Assembly (NCBI GenBank): GCA_023953695.1
Contig: JAMLJG010000008.1
Coordinates: 45,274 to 109,273 of the forward strand
DNA length: 64,000 nt
From: Kiritimatiellia bacterium
GTDB lineage: Bacteria > Verrucomicrobiota > Kiritimatiellia > CAIVKH01
Reading direction: 5' to 3'
Shown piece by piece: positions 15,638 to 24,253 of this stretch. Each line of letters opens with the position of its first letter. Positions within the stretch are counted from its first letter, which is position 1. The notes under the pieces were generated by a model. It was not told the DNA's origin and ran no database searches. It saw only the letters and a program-made list of their open reading frames with translations. A program made the translations under genes and the position numbers.

Positions 15638-16144
15638 TTAAGCCTTGCTGGCGGCGGCCAGCGCTGCCGCATAATCAGGCTCCTGCCCGATTTCCGGCAC
15701 TTGCTGCGCGTGCACCACAATGTTATTCGCGTCCAGAACCAGCACCGCGCGGCTCAGCAGCCCGGCAATTGGGCCATCTTCGATTCGGACTCCAAAATCG
15801 GAGCCGAACGCCGGGGCGCGCATGGTGGACAGGTTGACGATGTGTTCGAGCTTCTCCGAGTCGCAGAATCGCTTCTGCGCGAAGGGAAGGTCGGCGGAGA
15901 TATTGATGAGCACTATGTCGGAGAGTTTGCCGACTTCTGCATTGAACTTGCGCGCCGATGTCTGGCAGACGCCCGTGTCGAGGCTCGGCACGATGCTGAT
16001 GATTTTCTTCTTGCCCGCGAAACTCGCCAGCGACTTGTCCGACAAATCGGCTGCTGTCAATTTGAAGTCCGGACATTTGGCCCCCACTGCTGGCAACGTG
16101 CCGCTTGTGTGGATGGGTGTTCCTCGAAATGTGATGTTTGCCAT
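15638..16144 (-). CDS. tpx: thiol peroxidase
   Basis: A 168-residue atypical two-Cys peroxiredoxin reducing hydroperoxides with thioredoxin. The peroxidatic Cys is in VPSLDTGVCQTSARKFN and the resolving Cys in LPFAQKRFCDSEKL. The N-terminus MANITFRGTPIHTSGTLP is typical of Tpx. The ATG at 16144 has AGGAG six bases upstream, so an in-frame extension upstream is rejected. It is divergent from the exported protein gene at 16264, with a shared promoter region. Confidence 0.96.
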   Translation of the reverse strand: MANITFRGTPIHTSGTLPAVGAKCPDFKLTAADLSDKSLASFAGKKKIISIVPSLDTGVCQTSARKFNAEVGKLSDIVLINISADLPFAQKRFCDSEKLEHIVNLSTMRAPAFGSDFGVRIEDGPIAGLLSRAVLVLDANNIVVHAQQVPEIGQEPDYAAALAAASKA

Positions 16145-16263
16145 GGTATGCTCCTGAATCGTTGATTCACTATACGCCGCGGCCGCTCTTTTGCAACGCA
16201 AGGCCTTGCTTGAAATATTTTGGAGGAGCGTGCTACTGTGCGGGGAATACGAGGAAACGGGAA

Positions 16264-16878
16264 ATGAATATGTTCTTGAGGAAGTGCGGCGGGATGTTGA
16301 TCGCCGCCGTTGTACTGTCTGCGGTATCGGCCGAAGCCTTCACCCTGATTGTTGCGCCCGCGCGCTATTCGGTGATGCAGGTTGCGCAAGATGTACTACA
16401 GCGAAGCCCGTCGGTTTTGGTTTCCTATCAGGGCGACGCCTCGACGGCGGAGCCGCTCCTGCACGCATGGAATGGGCGCGAGTGGGTGCCGATGTCCATG
16501 AAAGATTATCGCGAGGTGAGTTTTCTTCAGCGAACGCCGGATGAAGTGGTGTTGATTGGGGGGCAAGATGTGTTGCCTCAAGCGCTCGTGGACGCCTCAT
16601 CTTGGGCTCCGCGCGTGGAGCGTGTTTCCGATCTGACGACCAGCGCGCTCGTCAACGAGTTTGGCCGCATCATGAAATGGCGCGATTCCGAATGGCGCTG
16701 GTTTGCCAAGCGCTATAACCTCGCCTTGACCGACGAAGCCGAACCGCGCCGTCGTTCGAGCTGGTATGACCAGCCCGGTCCGCTTCCGGATCGCCCCGAC
16801 CTGCGTCCGCCCTCCGCGCGCGCGGTTGACGCGCCTGCCGTCGAAGTGAAAGACGTGCCCAGCGAAGACCTCCCTTAA
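16264..16878 (+). CDS. exported protein of unknown function
   Basis: A 204-residue protein with a clear signal peptide (MNMFLRKCGGMLIAAVVLSA, likely cleavage after AEA). The mature part begins with a compact globular region (FTLIVAPARYSVMQVAQDVL) and ends in a Pro/Arg-rich, probably disordered tail. TLIVAPARYSVMQVAQDV and DEVVLIGGQDVLP suggest an alpha/beta fold, but no family is recognised. The stop lies 13 bases before the start of a lipoprotein gene, so the two are probably cotranscribed cell-envelope components. ATG 16270 is an alternative start. Confidence 0.7.
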   Translation: MNMFLRKCGGMLIAAVVLSAVSAEAFTLIVAPARYSVMQVAQDVLQRSPSVLVSYQGDASTAEPLLHAWNGREWVPMSMKDYREVSFLQRTPDEVVLIGGQDVLPQALVDASSWAPRVERVSDLTTSALVNEFGRIMKWRDSEWRWFAKRYNLALTDEAEPRRRSSWYDQPGPLPDRPDLRPPSARAVDAPAVEVKDVPSEDLP

Positions 16879-16891
16879 TTTCCGTATATCC

Positions 16892-17248
16892 TTGAAGGTG
16901 AAATCCGTTTCACGCCTCCTGTTGCGCGCGCTTGTGCTGGCGACGCTTTTCGGCGTCGGCTGCCAAGCGCTCATGGTGCGGGAGGAAGAGAAACCCGTTG
17001 CCGACACGGTTCTGATGGTGTCGCGCGGCGCGGATGAGACCGTGTTGAGCTGGAACTCAATACGAGGCGCACGCTACATGATTCTCTATTCCGATAGCCG
17101 TGCGGCGGGAACGCGGTGGCAGCCGCTCCCGAATGCGGCATCGGTCGTGGGCACTGGTTCTGCCATCACCGTGCGCGATGCAATCCCGAATACGCGCGCG
17201 CGCTACTATCGGCTGGAACTCGTTCCGGCCTCCGGCCGCAAGCGCTGA
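16892..17248 (+). CDS. small lipoprotein with fibronectin-III-like fold
   Basis: A 118-residue protein that must start at TTG 16892 or GTG 16898, since no ATG is available. It has a lipoprotein signal ending FGVGC. The rest (ADETVLSWNSIRGARYMILY, then TRARYYRLELVPASG) has the strand pattern of one fibronectin type III-like domain. It probably works with the exported protein encoded immediately upstream. The function is unknown. Confidence 0.65.
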   Translation: MKVKSVSRLLLRALVLATLFGVGCQALMVREEEKPVADTVLMVSRGADETVLSWNSIRGARYMILYSDSRAAGTRWQPLPNAASVVGTGSAITVRDAIPNTRARYYRLELVPASGRKR

Positions 17249-17250
17249 CG

Positions 17251-17430
17251 CCAAACCGCGTTCGGGTGTGAGCGTTGCGGCGGTTTGAGTCAAACCGCCC
17301 TACCTTTTGTCGGTGAGGGCATGAGCGGGTGGGTTTGACGGCGCCTTGGGGCCAAGTCGCCCTACCTTTTGAGGAAGATTTCGCGTGGCGGTGTGGGTAG
17401 GGCGCGTTGGCCCAACGCGCCGGATGGGTT
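17251..17430. repeat. palindromic repeat array 2 (TAGGGCG...TTGGCCCAA type)
   Basis: Three palindromes: GGCGGTTTGA-G-TCAAACCGCC (17279-17299), an imperfect GGCGCCTTGG/CCAAGTCGCC (17340-17361), and GGCGCGTTGG-C-CCAACGCGCC (17401-17421). The first two are followed by CCTACCTTTT and the third is preceded by GGTAG. 17397-17423 is identical over 27 bases to 6810-6836 of array 1, and flanking words such as TTCGGGTGTGAGCG and GAGCGGGTGGGTT are shared. It fills the gap between two convergent genes. Confidence 0.8.
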
Positions 17431-17448
17431 CGGCCTGGGGTGTGAGAT

Positions 17449-18375
17449 CTATTTTCGGTCGGAGGCTTTGAAGACCGTGAAAATGGGGCGGTGGTCGGAT
17501 GCGAGGGTGAGGTTTGCATCGCGCGGGAGATAGCATTTTTCGGCAACGACTTCGGGTTTCATTGCGTCGTTGACGAAGGCGTAGTTGATGCGCGCGTATT
17601 CCTCTTGGTAGGCCCAATAGTGGGTCCAGACGTCGCCGACGAAATCTGTGGGGCGCAGGTCGTGGAGGATGGGGGGCCAGCCGAGGAGTGTGCGCAGGGG
17701 GGCGGAGGTGCTGGTGTCGTTCATGTCGCCGACGACGAGGATGTTCATTGTCTTGTCTTGGGCGATCATGCGGCGGAGGTGTTTGTTGAGGAGGCGCGCT
17801 TCGTTGCGGCGCATTTCGGTTTGGCCGAGCTGGTTGTATAGCTTCGATTTGAGGTGTGCGACGAAGAGGCGGAAGGTGTAGTTGGTGTTGACTTGGATGT
17901 CCACGCAGAGAAAGCCGCGCTGGACGGGGATGACGGTGTCGCCGATGGTGTAGGTCTCGTTGGTGATGTGATGTTTCTCGACGATGGGGAAGCGCGAGAG
18001 GACGCCGAGGCCGACGGTGGCGTGGGGGAGGACGAAGTGTTCCGAATGGGTGAAGTAGTCTAGTCCGGCGTCGCGGAGGCGACGGGCGAGGATGTCGAAG
18101 GAGTCGGCGTCGCCAATTTCTTCGAAGGCGAGGACATCGGGTCGCGCGTTGGAGACGATGGAGACGAGGGCGGCGATCTGGTCTTCCGGCTTGAAGTTAT
18201 CCTTTTGGCCGTCTTTGTCTCGGTCTTCGTAGCTGAAGCGCCAGAGGTTGTACTCCATGACGGAGAATTCATCTGCGCTGGGCGGCGGGGGCTTGGGCCA
18301 GGGTTGGGCTTGGGCGGTGAGGGCGATGCCGAGTGAGAGGCCCAGAATGAGTTTTGCGCCGCGGCCGGTCATCAA
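17449..18375 (-). CDS. exported endonuclease/exonuclease/phosphatase family protein
   Basis: A 308-residue protein with a signal peptide (GAKLILGLSLGIALTAQAQ) and an EEP fold. FSVMEYNLWRF, DVLAFEEIGD (metal-binding Glu), FVAHLKSK, ILVVGDMNDTSTS and the C-terminal ASDHRPIFTVF (catalytic Asp-His) are the family's active-site strands. Members hydrolyse phosphodiesters or phosphomonoesters of DNA, sphingolipids or inositides; the substrate is not evident. An insert rich in Asp and Lys (YEDRDKDGQKDNFKPEDQ) resembles a calcium-binding loop. The start overlaps the TPR gene's stop by four bases. Confidence 0.9.
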   Translation of the reverse strand: MMTGRGAKLILGLSLGIALTAQAQPWPKPPPPSADEFSVMEYNLWRFSYEDRDKDGQKDNFKPEDQIAALVSIVSNARPDVLAFEEIGDADSFDILARRLRDAGLDYFTHSEHFVLPHATVGLGVLSRFPIVEKHHITNETYTIGDTVIPVQRGFLCVDIQVNTNYTFRLFVAHLKSKLYNQLGQTEMRRNEARLLNKHLRRMIAQDKTMNILVVGDMNDTSTSAPLRTLLGWPPILHDLRPTDFVGDVWTHYWAYQEEYARINYAFVNDAMKPEVVAEKCYLPRDANLTLASDHRPIFTVFKASDRK

Positions 18376-19766
18376 GATTTCCGGTAGGTTTTTTCGATTT
18401 TTTCGGATACGTCGCGGTAGCCGATGTCCACCGCGTAGATCTCCTTGAAGAGGGCGACGGCTTTGTCGGGTTTGCCCATGGCTTCGTAGAGAGTGCCGAG
18501 TTCGTAGATGATGTCTTTCTTGGTGTCGTCGAGGATTTGGAGTTCGTCAGCGGCGCGCTCGAGTTGTTCGGCGGCGATATCGAACTGATGCTTTTGTTTG
18601 AAGCAGAGGGCGAGGTAGTAGAGGGAGCGGATGCGGCGCTGGGGGTTTTGCTGGGAGCGCTGGAAGTGTTGGATGGCTTCGTTGAGCATGCCGCGCTCGT
18701 AGAGGAGTACGCCGTATTCGTATTTGAATTGAAGGTCGTTGGGATAGCGTTGGACGCGCTCTTCGGCGTCTTGGAAGAGGTAGTCTGCGCGCTCCTGGCG
18801 TTTGCGGTCCAGGCCGGCTTGGTCGCCTGCGCTCTTGAGGGCTTCAATTTCCGAATCAATTTGTTCGAGGCGAATGGCGCTGATGAGGCGGGCGATTTGC
18901 GGGTCGGCGCCGCCGGTGGCCTGTTGGGCGAGTTCGAGGACTTGGAGGGCTTCGTCGCGCCGGTCGGCTTTGGCGAGGAGTTCGGCGAGTTGGCGCTTGT
19001 AGTTGATGTTGGCGGGCTCGCGTTCCATTTTGGCTCGCGTTTCTTCGATGAGGTTGTCAACGTCGCGCGAGGTTTTGACGGCTTTGGATTGCTGTTCGAG
19101 GAGGATGGCCTGCTTCGAATCCTTCATCACATCGCGATAGGACCCGGCCTGGTTCCAGCCGCCGCTCTGCATGGTGTCGAGGGCGGTGGCGTCTTTCAGT
19201 TTCTTGAGTGCGAGGGGGTCGCTTGGTTTGAGGCGGACGAGTTCTTCATAGGCCAGGCGCGCATCGTGCATGCGGTTGACTTCGGTGTAGAGTTCGGCGA
19301 GGCGCTCGATGGTTTTGGCGTCTTTGGCGATGTGTTCGCGGGCGATTTCGAGGTTGAGGATGCCGACCTCGGGGAGGCCTGCGGCCACGGCGGCATCGGT
19401 CGCGATGTTGATGAAGGTGGGGTTGAGGGGGTCTTTGCGGAGGAGGTCTTCCGATTCGCGGAGCGCTTCGGCGGGGTTCTTTTTGATGAGCGTTTGGATT
19501 TTGAGGATTGCGCCGGAGCCGCCGAGGGTTCCGAAAGCGCGGCTGAAGATGCTGGTTTTCTGGGATTTAGCCTTTTTCAGAGCGGCGGCGCGCAGGAATT
19601 GGCGGGCGCGGAAGAGTTCGGGGCACAGTTCGAGGGCCATGAGGAACGAGTCCATTGCGTAGTCGAGATTTCCTCGCTCGAACGAGGCCATTCCCTTTTC
19701 GTAGACTTCGCGTGCTTTGCGCGGTGCTTTTTCCAATGCGATTTCAGCCATTGCCCATTGCTCCAA
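18372..19766 (-). CDS. tetratricopeptide repeat protein
   Basis: A 464-residue protein rich in TPR helices. Examples are ARKAREVYEKGMASFERGN near residue 15, LAELYTEVNRMHDARLAYEELVRLKPSD near 165, and a C-terminal run from RYPNDLQFKYEYGVLLYERG to LGTLYEAMGKPDKAVALF. There is no signal peptide, so it is probably a cytosolic scaffold. One coiled-coil-like stretch (IRLEQIDSEIEALKSAGDQ) is seen. It is translationally coupled to the exported EEP gene; a shared job cannot be inferred. Confidence 0.85.
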   Translation of the reverse strand: MEQWAMAEIALEKAPRKAREVYEKGMASFERGNLDYAMDSFLMALELCPELFRARQFLRAAALKKAKSQKTSIFSRAFGTLGGSGAILKIQTLIKKNPAEALRESEDLLRKDPLNPTFINIATDAAVAAGLPEVGILNLEIAREHIAKDAKTIERLAELYTEVNRMHDARLAYEELVRLKPSDPLALKKLKDATALDTMQSGGWNQAGSYRDVMKDSKQAILLEQQSKAVKTSRDVDNLIEETRAKMEREPANINYKRQLAELLAKADRRDEALQVLELAQQATGGADPQIARLISAIRLEQIDSEIEALKSAGDQAGLDRKRQERADYLFQDAEERVQRYPNDLQFKYEYGVLLYERGMLNEAIQHFQRSQQNPQRRIRSLYYLALCFKQKHQFDIAAEQLERAADELQILDDTKKDIIYELGTLYEAMGKPDKAVALFKEIYAVDIGYRDVSEKIEKTYRKS

Positions 19767-19881
19767 TCGGTGAACAATCCAGACTAGGCCGGATTGTGGC
19801 GCGGGTCAAGATTGAGGAGGGGGGATAAATATTCCATGCTTGGCAAGAGGGCCTGCATTTCGTTAAGTCGCGCGAACAACT

Positions 19882-20703
19882 ATGAAAACACGGCGCATAA
19901 AGATCGGGTCGGTTCGGATGGGGGGCGGAGCGCCCTTGGCGCTGATCGCGGGGCCGTGCATTATCGAGAGCCGCGCGGGGTGCCTCCATTTGGCGCGACG
20001 CTTGGCGGAAGTGGCCGAGCAGGAAAAGATTCCGCTGGTTTTCAAGGCTTCGTTTGACAAGGCGAATCGCTCTTCCGTTTCGTCGTTTCGCGGACCGGGC
20101 TTGGTTGCGGGTTTGAAAATTCTGGCCGAGGTGAAAGAGGCGACGGGGTTGCCGATTTTGACGGATGTGCACTCGGTGGATCAGGTGGGGCCGGTTGCGG
20201 AGGTGGCGGATATTTTGCAGGTGCCTGCGTTTTTGTGTCGGCAGACGGATCTTTTGCTGGCGTGTGGCGAGACGGGGCGCGCGGTCAATGTGAAGAAGGG
20301 GCAGTTCCTGGCGCCGGATGACATGGCCAATGTCGTGGCGAAGGTGGAGAGCACGGGGAATCGAAGCCTGTTGCTGACGGAACGCGGGTCCAGTTTTGGC
20401 TATCACAGCTTGGTGGTGGATATGCGCGGGCTTCCGGCGATGCGGAAGTTGGGCTATCCGGTGGTGTTCGATGCGACGCACAGCGTGCAGCAGCCGGGCG
20501 GCGGCGGGACCTATACCTCTGGCGACGCGACGATGGTGCCGGTTCTTGCGCGCGCGGCGGTTGCGGCCGGGTGCGACGCCGTGTTTATGGAGACGCACAT
20601 GAATCCGGCTCTTGCGAAGTCGGACAAAGACAACGCGATTTCGTTTCGCCAACTGCTTCCGCTGTGGCGCACGTTGAGGAGCCTTCATGGACTGGTCCAT
20701 TGA
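19882..20703 (+). CDS. kdsA: 2-dehydro-3-deoxyphosphooctonate aldolase (KDO-8-P synthase)
   Basis: A 273-residue enzyme condensing phosphoenolpyruvate with arabinose-5-phosphate to KDO-8-phosphate for lipid A-core. LALIAGPCIIESRAG contains Cys26 at the position that binds metal in the metal-dependent class. KASFDKANRSS, LTDVHSVDQ, NVKKGQFLAPDDM and VVFDATHSVQQPGG are conserved. The last 17 bases overlap the start of kdsC. It heads a long + strand run with kdsC and lptCAB. Confidence 0.96.
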   Translation: MKTRRIKIGSVRMGGGAPLALIAGPCIIESRAGCLHLARRLAEVAEQEKIPLVFKASFDKANRSSVSSFRGPGLVAGLKILAEVKEATGLPILTDVHSVDQVGPVAEVADILQVPAFLCRQTDLLLACGETGRAVNVKKGQFLAPDDMANVVAKVESTGNRSLLLTERGSSFGYHSLVVDMRGLPAMRKLGYPVVFDATHSVQQPGGGGTYTSGDATMVPVLARAAVAAGCDAVFMETHMNPALAKSDKDNAISFRQLLPLWRTLRSLHGLVH

Positions 20704-21223
20704 GGGACGCGCCGCTCGCGTGCGGGCGATTGTGTTTGATGTGGATGGCGTCCTGACGCGCGGGGAACTGATCTATGGCGCGGAGGGCGAGGCGCTTAAG
20801 GTTTTCAATGTGCAGGACGGGCAGGGCTTTGCCCTCGCGCGGCGGGCGGGGCTGAAGCTGGCGCTGTTGAGCGGCCGCAGCGGCGCGGCGCTGCGTCGGC
20901 GAGCTGAGGATTTGAAGGTGGATGCCTTGCGCGAGGGTGTGGAGCGAAAAGGAGCGATGCTCCGTGAATTATGCGGCATCCTTCGTGTCAAACCGGAAGA
21001 GGTGTGCTACGTTGGCGACGACTTGATTGATTTGCCCGCGCTGCGCGAGGCCGGTTTTCCGGTTGCCGTGGCGAATGCTGTGCCGGAGGTGCGCGAGCGG
21101 GCGGCGTGGGTCACGACGCGATCGGGCGGCGATGGCGCCGCGCGCGAGGTGATCGAGTTTGTGTTGAAAGCAAGAGGACAGTGGAGCGGAATTGTGAAGC
21201 AATTCGCGGAGGATGAAGAATGA
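20687..21223 (+). CDS. kdsC: KDO-8-phosphate phosphatase
   Basis: A 178-residue HAD-superfamily phosphatase lacking a cap domain, as usual for KdsC tetramers. The nucleophile pair is in IVFDVDGVLTRGEL (Asp18, Asp20), motif II in LALLSGRSG, and motif IV in VCYVGDDLIDLPAL. It dephosphorylates KDO-8-P made by KdsA. It starts inside kdsA and its stop overlaps the lptC start (ATGA at 21220), so the genes are tightly coupled. Confidence 0.94.
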   Translation: MDWSIEGRAARVRAIVFDVDGVLTRGELIYGAEGEALKVFNVQDGQGFALARRAGLKLALLSGRSGAALRRRAEDLKVDALREGVERKGAMLRELCGILRVKPEEVCYVGDDLIDLPALREAGFPVAVANAVPEVRERAAWVTTRSGGDGAAREVIEFVLKARGQWSGIVKQFAEDEE

Positions 21224-21678
21224 GACGCGCGCTGCTGGGAGCATCGGTGATCGGGTTGCTGGCGGTGGGTTTCGCGCTTGCTCAGGCGGGCGATGAGGCG
21301 CAGACGGTGACGGGGTTTCGCGTTCCGACCTATGACGGAGAGGGTCGCTTGACGTCGCAGTTGTTTGGCGATAGCGCGCGGATTTTGCCCGATGGCGCGG
21401 TTGAGATCGCGGAGTTGCGGATGGAGTTCTATACGCGAGTCGGCGATTCGACGAATCGGGCACTGGACATGCGGGTGACTTCGCCGCGTTGCTTCTACAA
21501 CCGCAACACGGGGATTGCGACCTCGGATGCGCCGGTTCGCATTTCGCGCGACAACATGGTGGTGACCGGGGTCGGTTTCCGCTGGAGCGGCAACGAGGAG
21601 CGACTCGAAATCTACGAGCAATCGAAAGTCGTTTTGAAAAATGTGAAACGAGGAATGAATTTGGAGAATCAACCATGA
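21220..21678 (+). CDS. lptC: LptC-like LPS export protein
   Basis: A 152-residue protein with an N-terminal hydrophobic signal or anchor (LLGASVIGLLAVGFALAQA) and an OstA-like beta-strand region (VPTYDGEGRLTSQLFGDSARI, then SPRCFYNRNTGIATSDAPV). LptC is the inner-membrane-anchored periplasmic link between LptB2FG and LptA. The identity rests on the fold pattern and its position between kdsC and lptA. The stop overlaps the lptA start by four bases. Confidence 0.8.
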   Translation: MRRALLGASVIGLLAVGFALAQAGDEAQTVTGFRVPTYDGEGRLTSQLFGDSARILPDGAVEIAELRMEFYTRVGDSTNRALDMRVTSPRCFYNRNTGIATSDAPVRISRDNMVVTGVGFRWSGNEERLEIYEQSKVVLKNVKRGMNLENQP

Positions 21679-22205
21679 AGTCGCGTTCCCTCAATCTTCT
21701 TGTGTGCGGGTGTTTGCTGACCGGTGCGCTGATCGGCACGGCTGTTGGAGAGGCCCCGGCGAGCGCCACCCTCAGCAGCGAGGACAACCTGACGGTGATC
21801 ACCTCGGACAAGTTGACCTTTGACTATCAGAAGCAGTTTGCGCTTTTTGAGAAGAACGTGGTGGTGGTGGATCCGGAGATGCGGCTGTATGCCGACCGCA
21901 TGACCGTTCGGTTCGGCGCTGACAACCGCCTCACCGAGATTCGAGCCGAGGGGCGTGTGCACATTGTTCAAGAGGACAAGGAAGCGCGCTCGGATTTGGC
22001 GATCTATAACTTGCAGCAGGGCGTGATCATTCTCACGGGCAAGCCCCAGGTGACGCGCGGGCAGGACATTTTGACGGGCGACAAGATCACATTTTGGAAG
22101 AATGAGGATCGGATGATTGTGGAACCGCGCGCGCGCTTGATTCTGCAGTCTGAGCCGGGCCAGTCCCGCCCGAATTTGAAGGGTGAGGCGCCGCGTGGCC
22201 GATAA
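21675..22205 (+). CDS. lptA: LptA-like periplasmic LPS transport protein
   Basis: A 176-residue OstA/LptA-domain protein with a signal peptide (LNLLVCGCLLTGALIGTAVG). The repeated strand pattern ITSDKLTFDYQKQFALFEKN, YADRMTVRFGADNRLTEIRA and GKPQVTRGQDILTGDKITFW is that of the beta-jellyroll that carries LPS across the periplasm. Its ATG overlaps the lptC stop. The last codons overlap the start of lptB. Confidence 0.88.
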   Translation: MKSRSLNLLVCGCLLTGALIGTAVGEAPASATLSSEDNLTVITSDKLTFDYQKQFALFEKNVVVVDPEMRLYADRMTVRFGADNRLTEIRAEGRVHIVQEDKEARSDLAIYNLQQGVIILTGKPQVTRGQDILTGDKITFWKNEDRMIVEPRARLILQSEPGQSRPNLKGEAPRGR

Positions 22206-22926
22206 CATGCTAGTTCGGACCGAGGAGCTCGTGAAGGCCTACCACGGCCGACGGGTTGTCAATGGCGTGAATCTACAGGTGCGCCTAGGCGAGATTGTGG
22301 GCCTGCTCGGCCCCAATGGCGCGGGCAAGACGACCAGTTTCTACATGACCGTGGGGTTGGTGAAGCCGACCGAGGGGCGCGTGTTTTTCAAGGGAGAGGA
22401 TGTCACGGAGCAGCCGATGTATCGCCGCGCGCGGATGGGCATGGGCTATCTCTCGCAGGAACCTTCCATCTTTCGCCGGTTGACGGTGGAAGAAAATGTG
22501 ATGGCGATTCTGGAAACCCTGCCGATCACCAAGCGCGAGCGTCGCCAGCGATTGCACGCGCTGTTGGATGAGTTGAAGATCGGCCATTTGGCCAAGCAGA
22601 AGGCCTATACGTTGAGCGGTGGCGAGCGGCGGCGTTTGGAGATTACGCGCGCGCTGGTGACCAATCCGGCGCTGATTCTGTTGGACGAGCCGTTCAGCGG
22701 CGTGGATCCGCTCGCGGTCTATGACGTTCAGCAGATCATCATTGAACTCAAGGAACGCGGGCTGGGTATTCTCATCACCGATCACAACGTGCGGGAAACA
22801 CTCGCCGTGGTGGATCGCGCCTATTTGATTGCGGAAGGGAAGGTTTTGCGCGAGGGCACGAGCGAATTTTTGATCAACGATGAAATGAGCCGTCAGCTCT
22901 ATCTCGGCCCACGGTTTAGCATGTGA
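22195..22926 (+). CDS. lptB: LPS export ABC transporter ATP-binding protein
   Basis: A 243-residue ABC ATPase powering LPS extraction from the inner membrane. Walker A is GPNGAGKTTSFYM, the Q-loop LSQEPSIFRR, the signature LSGGERRRLEI, Walker B ALILLDEPFSGVDP and the H-loop ITDHNVRET; the sequence is characteristic of LptB. GTG 22195 is preferred because GAGG lies six bases upstream, whereas ATG 22207 would be too far. No lptF/lptG permease gene is adjacent. Confidence 0.94.
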   Translation: MADNMLVRTEELVKAYHGRRVVNGVNLQVRLGEIVGLLGPNGAGKTTSFYMTVGLVKPTEGRVFFKGEDVTEQPMYRRARMGMGYLSQEPSIFRRLTVEENVMAILETLPITKRERRQRLHALLDELKIGHLAKQKAYTLSGGERRRLEITRALVTNPALILLDEPFSGVDPLAVYDVQQIIIELKERGLGILITDHNVRETLAVVDRAYLIAEGKVLREGTSEFLINDEMSRQLYLGPRFSM

Positions 22927-22999
22927 GGAAGGTCGTGCGGAGACGCAACGCCATGCAGCGAGTGATTGCAACGCTTGGGACCCCATAAAGAACGAACGC

Positions 23000-23941
23000 A
23001 TGCCGATTACGGTTAGACAACTTTTCGAAGCGGGACGCGAGGCGCTGAGTCTCACGCTGGATTCCGGCGCGGACTTCCTGGATTGTCCGATTGTGGAGGA
23101 GGCGCTCAATCGCCCCGGCCTCGCTCTGGCTGGCTTCTTTCACCACTTTGCCTTTCGCCGCGTGCAGGTGTTGGGTTTGGCGGAGTATTCCTATCTCAAG
23201 AGCCTCTCGCCGGAGGATCTGACCACACGCTTGGGCGAGATGTTTAAGCGCAGGATTCCCGCTGTCGTCATCACGCGCGGTCGCCACACGACGGATGAGA
23301 TGCGGCAGCTCTCCGTGCGCTATCGCATTCCGATCATGCGCACCACGATGATCACTGGCCGCTTCATCAATGAGGCGACGCTATTGATTTCGCAGCTCAC
23401 CGCGCCCTCCACTCGCGTGCACGGGACGATGGTGGACATTCAGGGGACGGGTGTTCTGATCGAGGGCGAGCCGGGCATCGGGAAAAGCGAAATGGCGCTG
23501 ACGCTCATCCAGCGCGGGCACAGTCTTGTGGCGGACGATATTACGGTTCTGCGGCGCACCAGCGAACAGGTCATCATGGCTTCGGCCGTGGAGATCACGC
23601 GCTATCACATGGAAATCCGCGGGCTGGGGATCATTCATGTGCCGAGTTTGTTTGGCATTGCCTCCATGCGGCGCGAAACGGCGTTGGATTTGATCGTGCG
23701 GTTGCAGCGACCCTCTCCCGAGATGGAGAGCGATCGCTCCGGACTGACGCCGCAAACGCGCGATGTGCTCGGCGTGCGAGTTCCGCTGATCACGCTGCCG
23801 GTTGCTGCGGGCCGCGACCTGGCGCACGTGGTGGAGGTGGCGGCGCTGAACCAAAAATTGAAGCATCTCGGCCACGATGCCGCGAAAGAGTTGGACGAGA
23901 AGTTGATTCAAACGCTGATAGGACGGAAGCAACACACGTGA
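23000..23941 (+). CDS. hprK: HPr kinase/phosphorylase
   Basis: A 313-residue bifunctional enzyme that phosphorylates or dephosphorylates HPr on its regulatory serine. Seen are the N-terminal domain, the P-loop VLIEGEPGIGKSEMALTLIQRGH near residue 155, the conserved LVADD after it, and the HprK signature MEIRGLGIIHVPSLFGI. Its stop overlaps the start of the HPr gene. In many non-firmicute bacteria this enzyme belongs to a regulatory rather than sugar-importing phosphotransfer chain. Confidence 0.95.
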   Translation: MPITVRQLFEAGREALSLTLDSGADFLDCPIVEEALNRPGLALAGFFHHFAFRRVQVLGLAEYSYLKSLSPEDLTTRLGEMFKRRIPAVVITRGRHTTDEMRQLSVRYRIPIMRTTMITGRFINEATLLISQLTAPSTRVHGTMVDIQGTGVLIEGEPGIGKSEMALTLIQRGHSLVADDITVLRRTSEQVIMASAVEITRYHMEIRGLGIIHVPSLFGIASMRRETALDLIVRLQRPSPEMESDRSGLTPQTRDVLGVRVPLITLPVAAGRDLAHVVEVAALNQKLKHLGHDAAKELDEKLIQTLIGRKQHT

Positions 23942-24249
23942 ACGAGAGACCTTCCAAATCCAATCCGGCCGCCGCACCCGGCGCCATCACCCGCGAGTTC
24001 ACGGTGCTGAATCGCTTTGGCATTCACGCGCGGCCCGCTGCGCTTTTTGTGAAGACGGCCAGCCGTTTTCAGTGCGAAGTGACCATTGAGCGCGACGGCA
24101 TGGTTGCCTCGGGCAAGAGCATTATGGGGCTGTTGACGCTCGAGGGCTATCAGGGCGCTGTGATCAAGGTGACGGCTGTCGGCGCGGATGCCGAGGAGGC
24201 GCTCGACGCGATTGGCGAGTTGATGGCCAAGAAGTTTTTTGAAGACTGA
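23938..24249 (+). CDS. ptsH: HPr family phosphocarrier protein
   Basis: A 103-residue HPr with an N-terminal extension of about 17 residues. His30 in RFGIHARPAALFV is the site phosphorylated by enzyme I. Ser61 in SGKSIMGLLTLEG is the site modified by HprK. Both sites are intact, so the protein can be a relay and a switch. The start overlaps hprK by four bases and ptsI begins five bases after the stop. Confidence 0.95.
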   Translation: MNERPSKSNPAAAPGAITREFTVLNRFGIHARPAALFVKTASRFQCEVTIERDGMVASGKSIMGLLTLEGYQGAVIKVTAVGADAEEALDAIGELMAKKFFED

Positions 24250-24253
24250 TCTC

